A stretch of 12,007 nucleotides of DNA, taken from contig NZCU01000018.1 of assembly GCA_002688395.1 (NCBI GenBank), forward strand, positions 1-12,007, in the 5' to 3' direction. Both the position numbers and the translations under genes were made by a program. The DNA comes from Nanobdellota archaeon. Its GTDB lineage: Archaea; Nanobdellota; Nanobdellia; SCGC-AAA011-G17; ARS1403. Shown one piece after another: positions 5,557 through 11,535 of the stretch. A model generated the notes under the pieces. It did no database searches, was not told the DNA's origin, and was given only the letters and a program-made list of their open reading frames with translations. Numbering within the stretch: position 1 is the stretch's first letter; the number at the start of each line of letters is the position of its first letter.

Positions 5557-6770
5557 TGTCTTAAAGCATCCACTGGTTGTAATTTTGAAGCTTGTCTAGC
5601 AGGTAATATTCCTGAAACAGTTCCAATTAAAAATGAAAATACTAAACTCCCAATTACTAGTGTTAAACTAACCTCTGCCAATAATAAATTAGGGCCTAAA
5701 GCAACACTTGCTCCATACTCAACTAATTTACTAAATCCAACACCTAAAAATACTCCTATTCCTCCTCCAACCAATCCCAAGATTCCCGACTCTATTAAAA
5801 AAATACTTAGAATTTCTCCATTAGTAGCTCCAATGGATTTCATAATCCCAATCTCTCTAGTTCTTTCAAGTACAGAAGTATACATCGTATTCATAATCCC
5901 AATACCACCAACAATTAAAGAAATTGCAGCTATTCCAATTAAAACAATATTAACAACATTAAGCACTGTATTAACACTATCTAAAGTTTGCTGAGGTGTT
6001 TCAACAGAAAAATCTTCTTTCCCTATATCTACATCTCTGCTTTTTCTCAAAGCCTTTTTAACATTCTCAACAGTTTTATCAACATCTTTTACACTAGTAA
6101 CCTGTGCAATAATCAAATCAGCTTCATCATCTATATCTAAAATTTCCTCTAAAATTGGTTCATTAACAATAAAAATACCATTTAATTGGGGATTTCCAGC
6201 TTTATCTAATACACCAACAACATCAAAGTCATACCCATTTAATTGTAGCTTATCCCCATTGTTAATTACTCTAGGAAATTTTTCTTCTGTATGAAAAGAA
6301 TTTCCAACAACAACTTTAAACTTATCAGTAGTTTTTAACATCCTCCCTTGTATTAACTCAAACCCAGCAGCATCTATTACTAACTCTCTAGCATCATTTT
6401 CTCTGGGCAAAGAAGTAAGAACTTCAACTCTCGATTTATCTTTAAATTCAACATTAACTGCTCTAACATAACGCTTAGCAGCAGTTTTAATACCATTAAC
6501 ACTTTTTATAACTTTAAAATCATCTTCTCCCAATCTTTCTAAGGCCGTACTTCCAGGAGGACCAAATCCAGTTTCGGCTGCTTGCACAATTATTTTATCA
6601 GTCCCAGCAGCAGCAAACTGAGACTCAACAGCTTTTTGTAACCCTGCTCCTAAAGAAATTAAAGAAACCACAGCCGCTATCCCAATAAAAATACCCACCA
6701 TAGTAAGTAAGGTTCTTGTTTTTCTCGCCTTCAAACTATTAAAAGAATAAAGTAAAAAATCGAAGATCAT
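5553..6770 (-). CDS. ABC transporter permease, MacB/FtsX type (first copy)
   Basis: 405 residues, same layout as the next gene. Transmembrane helix 1 lies at about 19-40 in KTRTLLTMVGIFIGIAAVVS. An extracytoplasmic MacB-PCD domain spans about 45-260. The FtsX domain has helices near 273-293, 322-345 and 370-388 with the coupling segment VLERTREIGIMKSIGA. The C-terminus ends PARQASKLQPVDALRQ, the usual end of the family. It overlaps the Ig-like gene upstream and the second permease downstream by 4 bases each. Its outside domain has diverged from the other copy far more than its membrane domain, consistent with a heterodimer whose outer faces have different jobs. Confidence 0.9.
   Translation of the reverse strand: MIFDFLLYSFNSLKARKTRTLLTMVGIFIGIAAVVSLISLGAGLQKAVESQFAAAGTDKIIVQAAETGFGPPGSTALERLGEDDFKVIKSVNGIKTAAKRYVRAVNVEFKDKSRVEVLTSLPRENDARELVIDAAGFELIQGRMLKTTDKFKVVVGNSFHTEEKFPRVINNGDKLQLNGYDFDVVGVLDKAGNPQLNGIFIVNEPILEEILDIDDEADLIIAQVTSVKDVDKTVENVKKALRKSRDVDIGKEDFSVETPQQTLDSVNTVLNVVNIVLIGIAAISLIVGGIGIMNTMYTSVLERTREIGIMKSIGATNGEILSIFLIESGILGLVGGGIGVFLGVGFSKLVEYGASVALGPNLLLAEVSLTLVIGSLVFSFLIGTVSGILPARQASKLQPVDALRQ
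5718..5771 (-). repeat. 54-bp block identical to 4519-4572
   Basis: Partner of the identical block in the second permease gene; both encode the same membrane helix and loop of the FtsX domain. Confidence 0.8.
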
Positions 6771-8101
6771 GGTTCTTTTATGAATTTAACAATGGCCTTA
6801 ACTGCATCATTCAATGTCTTCAATCTAATAGCCTTTATAACTTTCTTTATGAACACTAAAAAATGCCTTACTGTTATTTTCAAAGCCAGAGGTATATTCT
6901 TAGTCTTCCTCCATTCTATAACAAATAAATAAATGAAGATAATTAAAACAATATAATAAAGAGTTCCTCCACCTTTTCCACCACCAATAATCCCAAATTT
7001 ACTTAATTCTTGTCTGGAATAAAGAGGTAAGTTAATAATTTCATTAGTTTCATATTCTTTATTAAAAGAATCTTTATATTTGATAACAAAGTTCAAAGGT
7101 AACTCATCTCCTCTAGATTTAACATAAATATCAAAATCTGCTGTCTCATAATCATCAGATTCTAAATTGCCAACGTAAACAGTAGGAACCGATACAATAT
7201 CATATTTACTACTTTCTTCCAACTCTAAAGATAAAAATTTTGTATCTGCAAGCCCAATATTCACAATTTTAATACTAATTTTTCCAGCATTTCCAGCATT
7301 ATAAACATCAGAACTTTCTATGCTATATTGTAAATAAGGTTCAGTAGAAACCTTTAACCCTGTTAAAGTATCTATAGCATATTCATTTCCAAACTCATCT
7401 TCATAATCTATTTTAAGAGGAATCTTATACACTTTAGGATCAGCATCTGCATTAACAGCTAAATTAAATACTAATTCTTTAGAAGTTCCTTTATTCAAAG
7501 AAGTTATACTCCTTTTTGTAGTTGTTTTTATTGGAGTAAATGGTGTGTCACTTGCACTCAAATCAAAATTAATATCTATATTTTTCATTAAAACTGGAAC
7601 TGTATTCTTCAAAGTTAAAATCATCTCTACTTCATCTCCAGGTTTAATAATTGAAGGATTTGTATTTATTGATACAATAGATAAATCTAAAGCTGTAGTC
7701 TCAACATCAATATTTATTGGGTCACTAATATATTTAGTTGCGCCACCTTCTTGAAAATCTATTTTAAGTTCATTAACACCTCTTAACGCACTAATATCAG
7801 TTTTTACCTTAAAATTTAAAGAAACTTGTTCATTTGGAGCTAAAGAAACAAATCTTATTATTTTATTTCCTTCTAAAGAAAATGGAAATGATTCTTGTAT
7901 ACTAAAACTTAAATCATTAATAGTTTTCCTAGTATCTGAATTTCTAATAACAGCCGTTAAATCAAAAGTTTTCCCAGGTTCAACAGGAAAAGGATTAATA
8001 CTTAATGAATCTATAACTAAATCAGGCCCTAAAGTTTCTTGAGCATTTACATTAATTAATAATAACAATAAAATTCCAAATAATAAACCAATTTTTTTCA
8101 T
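6767..8101 (-). CDS. Exported Ig-like (CARDB/COG1361-type) protein with C-terminal membrane anchor
   Basis: 444 residues. A signal peptide (KKIGLLFGILLLLLINVNA, residues 2-20) is followed by three repeats of about 110 residues, each opening with a D/L-L-x-I-x-S-I-x-x-x-P...PGx(T/E)...L...(I/L)(R/K)N pattern near residues 26, 138 and 254. These are CARDB or S-layer-like Ig folds. A glycine-rich hinge (about 370-379) leads to a transmembrane helix (381-395) and a basic, amphipathic cytoplasmic tail of about 48 residues. The start at 8101 is chosen over 8125 because GGAGGA (8106-8111, minus strand) sits just ahead of it, it begins the signal peptide, and it clears the ATPase stop. Placed between ATPase and permeases, it probably acts as their outer partner in place of MacA. 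Confidence 0.82.
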   Translation of the reverse strand: MKKIGLLFGILLLLLINVNAQETLGPDLVIDSLSINPFPVEPGKTFDLTAVIRNSDTRKTINDLSFSIQESFPFSLEGNKIIRFVSLAPNEQVSLNFKVKTDISALRGVNELKIDFQEGGATKYISDPINIDVETTALDLSIVSINTNPSIIKPGDEVEMILTLKNTVPVLMKNIDINFDLSASDTPFTPIKTTTKRSITSLNKGTSKELVFNLAVNADADPKVYKIPLKIDYEDEFGNEYAIDTLTGLKVSTEPYLQYSIESSDVYNAGNAGKISIKIVNIGLADTKFLSLELEESSKYDIVSVPTVYVGNLESDDYETADFDIYVKSRGDELPLNFVIKYKDSFNKEYETNEIINLPLYSRQELSKFGIIGGGKGGGTLYYIVLIIFIYLFVIEWRKTKNIPLALKITVRHFLVFIKKVIKAIRLKTLNDAVKAIVKFIKEP

Positions 8102-8102
8102 T

Positions 8103-8777
8103 TTATCCTCCAATATTTTTCCCATCTTTTATTTTTATCACTCTTTTTGCATATTTTGTTAGTGAATCATCATGAGTAACCATAATTATAGTTTTACCCT
8201 CTTTGTTCAAATTTTCTAGAAGTCCCATAATCTCATTTCCAGTTTTAGAATCTAAGTTTCCAGTAGGTTCATCAGCCAAAATTACTTCAGGATCATTACT
8301 TAAAGATCTTGCAATAGCAACTCTTTGCCTTTCTCCTCCAGATAATTGTCCTGGTAAATGATCGATTCTTTCATTTAATCCAACTTTTCTCAATAAGTCT
8401 TTAGCTATCTTCATTCTTTTATCCCTATTGATCTTTTGAAAAGTCATAGGCAAAGCTACATTTTCTAAAGCACTTAAAGTAGGAATCAAATTAAATGTTT
8501 GAAAAATAAATCCAATTTTCTTTCCTCTTATCTGAGCCAATCTACTCTCTCCTAATTTCGAAATATTATATTTTTCTAAAAATATTCTTCCTCTAGTTGG
8601 TATATCTAAACAACCTATCATATTCATAGTTGTACTCTTACCACTTCCGCTTTTTCCAATTATAGCTACAAACTCTCCTTGTTTAATTTCTATATTCATT
8701 CCAGCTAAAGCAGTAACATCTACCTCATCCATGTGATAAATTTTCCAAACATCCTCTAATTTAATTAAAGTCTTCAT
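8103..8777 (-). CDS. ABC transporter ATP-binding protein, MacB/LolD type
   Basis: 224 residues with every ATPase motif intact: Walker A GKSGSGKST (41-49), Q-loop Q93 in FIFQTFNLIP, signature LSGGERQ (145-151), Walker B VILADE (165-170) with catalytic E170, D-loop NLDSKTG and switch H202 in VTHDD. The FIFQTFNLIPTLSALENV stretch is typical of the MacB/LolD/FtsE subfamily, which works with FtsX-domain permeases, and two such permeases lie downstream. It has no fused membrane domain, so ATPase and permease are separate chains. Its ATG overlaps the padR stop (ATGA), and the next gene starts one base after its stop. It drives the complex from the cytoplasm. Confidence 0.95.
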   Translation of the reverse strand: MKTLIKLEDVWKIYHMDEVDVTALAGMNIEIKQGEFVAIIGKSGSGKSTTMNMIGCLDIPTRGRIFLEKYNISKLGESRLAQIRGKKIGFIFQTFNLIPTLSALENVALPMTFQKINRDKRMKIAKDLLRKVGLNERIDHLPGQLSGGERQRVAIARSLSNDPEVILADEPTGNLDSKTGNEIMGLLENLNKEGKTIIMVTHDDSLTKYAKRVIKIKDGKNIGG

Positions 8778-9262
8778 GCTTTCTCTAATTTACTATGTGC
8801 CTCTTTCACAATTTTATGCATTTTTTCATGTTTTTTTTCATTCATAGCTTTTTTTAAGAATAAAATTCTAAATTTCATCATATCTTTCCCTAATTGTCCA
8901 AACGGGATTCTCCCTTGCTTTAATTCTCCCATAACAAAACCTATAGCTTTAGATACTCCAAATTTCATACCAAATAAACTTTCAAATATGCCAATATGTT
9001 TAGAAAGATGTTTCATATGTCCATCAACTTGTGACTTCATCTTATTTAATTCTTGAGCACCTTTTTTTGTTATTAAATAAAGTTTTTTCCTTCCTTCTTC
9101 CTTAACTTTGATATAATTTCCTTTCTTTAACTCATTTAAAATAGGATACATAGAACCAGAACTAGGTTTCCATCCCAACTCTTTCTCAATTATTTTAATT
9201 AAATCATAACCAGTTCTCTCACTTTCTTTTAATAATTTTAAAATTAATAATCTTAAGTGCAT
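8774..9262 (-). CDS. PadR family transcriptional regulator
   Basis: 162 residues. The N-terminal winged helix (1-75) has the PadR signature: LRLLILKLLKESERTGYDL, a GWKPSSGSMYPIL recognition helix and the wing EEGRKKLYLITKKG. The longer C-terminal part (about 76-162) is helical and charged and would form the dimerisation and effector region. PadR proteins usually repress a neighbouring transporter gene and their own gene until a toxic compound or stress signal binds. Here padR is the first gene of the ABC operon, and an inverted repeat covers its start site, which fits autoregulation. The inducing signal is unknown. Confidence 0.93.
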   Translation of the reverse strand: MHLRLLILKLLKESERTGYDLIKIIEKELGWKPSSGSMYPILNELKKGNYIKVKEEGRKKLYLITKKGAQELNKMKSQVDGHMKHLSKHIGIFESLFGMKFGVSKAIGFVMGELKQGRIPFGQLGKDMMKFRILFLKKAMNEKKHEKMHKIVKEAHSKLEKA

Positions 9263-9265
9263 CGT

Positions 9266-9287
9266 TATCGATATATCGGAAGCGATA
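9266..9287 (-). promoter_or_regulatory. Inverted repeat over the padR transcription start, candidate operator
   Basis: TATCG (9266-9270) and CGATA (9283-9287) form an inverted repeat with a 12-base spacer. Inside it lie the palindromes TATCGATA (9266-9273) and CGATATATCG (9269-9278). It fills the space between the TATA box and the ATG, where a bound repressor would block transcription. It is GC-richer than the rest of the intergenic region. Confidence 0.55.
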
Positions 9288-9291
9288 CTTA

Positions 9292-9299
9292 TTTATATA
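9292..9299 (-). promoter_or_regulatory. TATA box of the padR-ABC operon
   Basis: TATATAAA on the minus strand, 30-37 bases ahead of the ATG, giving a leader of only about 5-10 bases. The intergenic region 9263-9381 is shared with the divergent rps10 promoter. Confidence 0.65.
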
Positions 9300-9351
9300 G
9301 CTTTCTATAAAATAACTTTTAAAATATATAATATAAAAACAATTAGTTAAA

Positions 9352-9359
9352 TTTATAAA
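9352..9359 (+). promoter_or_regulatory. TATA box of rps10
   Basis: TTTATAAA lies 23-30 bases ahead of the rps10 ATG. No ribosome-binding site is visible, so the mRNA is probably leaderless. Confidence 0.6.
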
Positions 9360-9381
9360 CACAATTTCTTAAAAAATAAAC

Positions 9382-9690
9382 ATGGCTAAAGCAAGAATAA
9401 GTCTGGCAAGTGCTGATATTAATCAGCTTAATGAAATTTGTGAAGCAATAAAAGATATTGCTGGAAAAACAAAAGTTAAACTAGCTGGTCCTATAACTTT
9501 ACCAACTAAAAAACTTAAATTAACAACAAGAAAAGCTCCAGACGGTGAAGGTAAAGCTAGTTGGGAAAGATATGAAATGCGTATCCATAAAAGATTAATT
9601 GATCTAGGTGTGGATGAGCGTGCTTTAAGATTAGTTATGCGTGTCCCTATCCCTGAAGATGTGAACATAGAAATCGCAATGTTAGATTAA
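9382..9690 (+). CDS. rps10: 30S ribosomal protein S10
   Basis: 102 residues, full length for archaeal S10. Landmarks are ARISLASADINQLNEIC at the N-terminus, the loop KLAGPITLPTKKLKLTTRKAPDGEGKASWERYEMRIHKRLIDL, where WE.YEMRIHKRLIDL is family-specific, and the C-terminal VPIPEDVNIEIAM. S10 sits in the head of the small subunit. In many archaea rps10 follows the EF-1alpha gene; here it stands alone with its own leaderless promoter. Its stop overlaps by 4 bases the end of a convergent small gene on the other strand. Confidence 0.95.
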   Translation: MAKARISLASADINQLNEICEAIKDIAGKTKVKLAGPITLPTKKLKLTTRKAPDGEGKASWERYEMRIHKRLIDLGVDERALRLVMRVPIPEDVNIEIAMLD

Positions 9691-9994
9691 TCTTCTAATT
9701 TTAAAAATTCTTTATATGCATAAAATACTATTTGTGGAGTAACTCTTGCGCTTGGGTGATAATAAGTGATTTCACCTCTTTCAAACTCTCCACTTCCATT
9801 ATAATCTTTCCAATAAATTACAAAGTGTTCAAATCTTTCATGTACATTAAATCTTTCTCTCATTTCTGATGTTACAGGAAATCTTATTTCCTCTCTCCTT
9901 CATATAACCCACGATGCATAGATAAAAACTTACATCCACTCACTAATAGTTCCAAAGAAAGAGCAATAACTAAAGCTTTTGAATGAGCTTTCAT
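9687..9994 (-). pseudogene. Small gene of unknown function, apparently split by a one-base frameshift
   Basis: Two short reading frames on the minus strand fit together. The first (9994 to a stop at 9884-9886, 36 codons) begins MKAHSKALVIALSLELLVSG and ends LYEGERK. The second is open from 9899 to the stop at 9687-9689; its first ATG is at 9863 (58 codons), it begins MRERFNVHERFEHFVIYWKD and it ends EFLKLED. Adding one G near 9887-9889 joins them through GERE-IRFPVTSEM into one protein of about 95-100 residues. A TATA box lies 25-33 bases ahead of the first ATG, and the second frame has no ribosome-binding site, which supports one original gene. It could be a real mutation, a sequencing or assembly error, or recoding. 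I do not recognise the family. Confidence 0.5.
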
Positions 9995-10018
9995 GTTTTC
10001 ATTAAAATAAATTAATGA

Positions 10019-10027
10019 ATATAAAAA
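10019..10027 (-). promoter_or_regulatory. TATA box of the split small gene
   Basis: TTTTTATAT on the minus strand, 25-33 bases upstream of the ATG at 9994, as for the other leaderless genes here. It supports 9994 as the true start. Confidence 0.45.
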
Positions 10028-10070
10028 TCTTTACATTAACTTACCTTGGTAACGCACAAAATAGTAAATA

Positions 10071-10079
10071 TTATATAAT
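10071..10079 (+). promoter_or_regulatory. TATA box of the LAGLIDADG gene
   Basis: TTATATAAT lies 20-28 bases ahead of the ATG at 10099, so the endonuclease gene has its own promoter rather than being part of another transcript. Confidence 0.5.
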
Positions 10080-10098
10080 TTAAAACATTAGTAAATTC

Positions 10099-10791
10099 AT
10101 GGATATCAATAAGAGAAACAAACTTAATGTAATCTCTAGATGGAAAAAATTACAAGATAAAGATAGAAAATTTATTAAAAATAATAGGGAGAAAACAAAA
10201 CATCTAAAATCTAGAATTTGTGGTTTTTTAGCTGGAGATGGAAATATATTAAAAAGTAATAACAAAACTTGTACACATAACACAGTAAGATTTTTTCCAG
10301 ATGATAAATCATTAGTAGAATCTTTTAATAAAGCATTAAGTTTAGTCTATAATAAAGAAGCAAAAATTAAAAATAAAGGTAAATTTTATTGGGTTTATAT
10401 TGATTCTAAAGTTATAGTTGAGGATTTATTAAAAACTACAACTTTTGATAAATTAAATTGGAAAGTACCAAAGATTAAAACAAAAAAAGAAAAAATAGAG
10501 TGGTTAAAAGCTTATTTTGATTGTGAAGCTCATGTAAATAAAAAAATAATCGTGGTGAAATCAGTAAATAAAATGGGTTTAGTCCAAGTAAAAAATTTAC
10601 TAAAAGAATTTGACATAACTTCTAAAATTTATAATTACAAACCAAAAAATAAAAACTGGAACACAAATTTCATATTAATTATATCTAAAAAGGAAGATAG
10701 AAGAAAATATCTTAAAAAAATAGGATTTAATCATACCATAAAGCTTAAAAAACTAAATAAAATAATTAACAATTATGCCGCGATCGCGTAA
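10099..10791 (+). CDS. LAGLIDADG homing endonuclease, two-motif form
   Basis: 230 residues. Two LAGLIDADG helices are present: ICGFLAGDGNI (40-50, catalytic acid D47) and WLKAYFDCEAHV (135-146, catalytic acid E143). Each is followed by a beta-rich half-domain (FYWVYIDSKVIVEDL; FILIISKKEDRRKYLKKIGF). This is the monomeric, pseudo-symmetric type that cuts one long asymmetric site. A basic N-terminal extension of about 38 residues precedes the first motif. It is not inside an intron: its stop TAA (10789-10791) is formed by the D-arm of the downstream tRNA, whose first 15 bases encode the last four residues (AAIA) and the stop. It is very Lys/Asn/Ile-rich, as AT-rich as its host. Both active sites look intact; activity is unproven. 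Confidence 0.9.
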   Translation: MDINKRNKLNVISRWKKLQDKDRKFIKNNREKTKHLKSRICGFLAGDGNILKSNNKTCTHNTVRFFPDDKSLVESFNKALSLVYNKEAKIKNKGKFYWVYIDSKVIVEDLLKTTTFDKLNWKVPKIKTKKEKIEWLKAYFDCEAHVNKKIIVVKSVNKMGLVQVKNLLKEFDITSKIYNYKPKNKNWNTNFILIISKKEDRRKYLKKIGFNHTIKLKKLNKIINNYAAIA

Positions 10792-10903
10792 TCTGGTATC
10801 GCACTGATTATTTTCTAATAGAAAATTTTCGTGAATAAGCCTGGAATTACGTACTGAAAGCTTGACCCATCTGGGTATCCCGGTTCAAATCCGGGTCGCG
10901 GCG
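10777..10903 (+). tRNA. tRNA-Ser (probable anticodon GGA) with a BHB intron at 27/28 and a 12-base anticodon-loop insertion
   Basis: Acceptor GCCGCGA (10777-10783) pairs fully with TCGCGGC (10896-10902), with G73 at 10903 and no encoded CCA. The D-arm is GCG...CGC with A14, G18G19 and A21. The T-arm is CCCGG TTCAAAT CCGGG. A long variable arm ACCC-ATCT-GGGT (10865-10876) marks a class II tRNA; with G73 this means serine. Removing a 32-base intron (10805-10836) creates a perfect anticodon stem CAAGC/GCTTG (43 at 10864). The loop then reads CTGGAA, 12 extra bases (10847-10858), A, so the mature loop would be CTGGAAA with GGA at 34-36. If the extra bases are cut elsewhere, CTTGAAA (UGA, also serine) is possible. 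Mature length is about 83. Confidence 0.85.
10805..10836 (+). other. tRNA-Ser intron with bulge-helix-bulge splice motif, position 27/28
   Basis: The exon bases TCGC (10799-10802) pair with intron GTGA (10831-10834) as a 4-bp helix with one G-U. The flanking 3-base bulges are ACT (cut AC^T) and ATA (cut AT^A). Inside, GA/TC, a TT/TT internal loop and ATTTTC/GAAAAT around a TAATA loop close the intron. This is the substrate of archaeal tRNA-splicing endonuclease. Position 27/28 is non-canonical (most are at 37/38). Confidence 0.75.
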
Positions 10904-10917
10904 TTCTTTCAAATACC

Positions 10918-10925
10918 TTTATAAA
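10918..10925 (+). promoter_or_regulatory. TATA box of the secreted cysteine-rich protein gene
   Basis: TTTATAAA lies 22-29 bases ahead of the ATG at 10947 and 15 bases after the tRNA. The T-rich TTCTTTC between them may end the tRNA transcript. Confidence 0.6.
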
Positions 10926-10946
10926 CCACTTTTTCTTTAAAAAAGC

Positions 10947-11504
10947 ATGAAAAAAGCAATATTTTTACTATTAGCAGTAGTTTTATTAGCTACAGTTGTA
11001 AGTGCTTCAAAAACCACAGAAACACTAATAGTAGGACAAAGTTTCGTTCTTAGAGATCAAAATATCACATTATTAGATTTAGATACAAAAGAAGACAAAG
11101 TAATTCTATGTATAAATGGAAAAAAAGACATTGTAGCTGATGGAAAAGAAAAAAGAGTAGGAGAAACATTAGTTAATGTTAAAACAGTTTCTCAAAATAC
11201 AGCAAAAATTGAATTTGATAGTGATTGTGAAGACTGTATTCTAAGTAATAATAATGAATGTTTACACACATGTAATAAAAATTCTGATTGTAATGATAAT
11301 GATGAATCTACTATAGATTCTTGCATAGGAACTCCAAGAAAATGTGAGTATTTCCAAATTGAAAAAGAAGAAGTTGTAGAAATTGTAGAAGAAGTGAAAG
11401 AACATAATATAGTGGTGAATATAGAAGAAGAAATAAAAGAAGTAGAAACTAAAACTAATTTTTTAACAAAATTCTTAGATTGGTTATCTAGTGTATTTAG
11501 TTAA
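10947..11504 (+). CDS. Secreted cysteine-rich protein, function unknown
   Basis: 185 residues. A signal peptide (KKAIFLLLAVVLLATVVSA, 2-20) is followed by a small beta domain (about 25-92: LIVGQSFVLRDQNITLLDL...). A cysteine cluster (C94, C97, C105, C109, C115, C126, C133) includes CNKNSDCNDNDESTIDSC, a form of the C...DCDD.N.CT.D.C repeat seen in exported archaeal and bacterial proteins. A Glu/Val/Lys-rich stalk (about 138-168), possibly coiled coil, leads to an amphipathic C-terminus NFLTKFLDWLSSVFS that could lie on or in the membrane. The function is not recognised; extracellular disulfide-stabilised binding or surface attachment is a guess. It has its own leaderless promoter. Confidence 0.72.
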   Translation: MKKAIFLLLAVVLLATVVSASKTTETLIVGQSFVLRDQNITLLDLDTKEDKVILCINGKKDIVADGKEKRVGETLVNVKTVSQNTAKIEFDSDCEDCILSNNNECLHTCNKNSDCNDNDESTIDSCIGTPRKCEYFQIEKEEVVEIVEEVKEHNIVVNIEEEIKEVETKTNFLTKFLDWLSSVFS

Positions 11505-11505
11505 G

Positions 11506-11515
11506 TATTTATAAT
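11506..11515 (+). promoter_or_regulatory. TATA box of the two-helix membrane protein gene
   Basis: TATTTATAAT begins 2 bases after the upstream stop and lies 21-30 bases ahead of the ATG at 11536. Confidence 0.5.
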
Positions 11516-11535
11516 ATTAATTCTTTAAATAACAT

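Noticed and set aside
8102..8125. Earlier ATG at 8125 for the Ig-like protein
   Set aside because: It would add a charged stretch before the signal peptide and overlap the ATPase by 23 bases, while a strong GGAGGA ribosome-binding site points to 8101.
10080..10283. Minus-strand reading frame opposite the endonuclease start
   Set aside because: Phe/Leu/Ser-rich shadow of the endonuclease coding strand, with no motif of its own.
10803..10873. Class I reading of the tRNA with CTGAT/ATCTG as the anticodon stem
   Set aside because: It needs a T-T mismatch, puts A at the invariant T33, and leaves the ACCC/GGGT variable arm unexplained. The class II serine reading gives a perfect stem once the BHB intron is removed.
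10099..10903. LAGLIDADG gene as part of a tRNA intron, with a 5' tRNA half upstream of it
   Set aside because: The complete acceptor and D-arm lie after the gene at 10777-10802 and pair with the 3' half. The upstream similarity at 10046-10059 is only 14 bases with no acceptor stem, so the gene is outside the tRNA.
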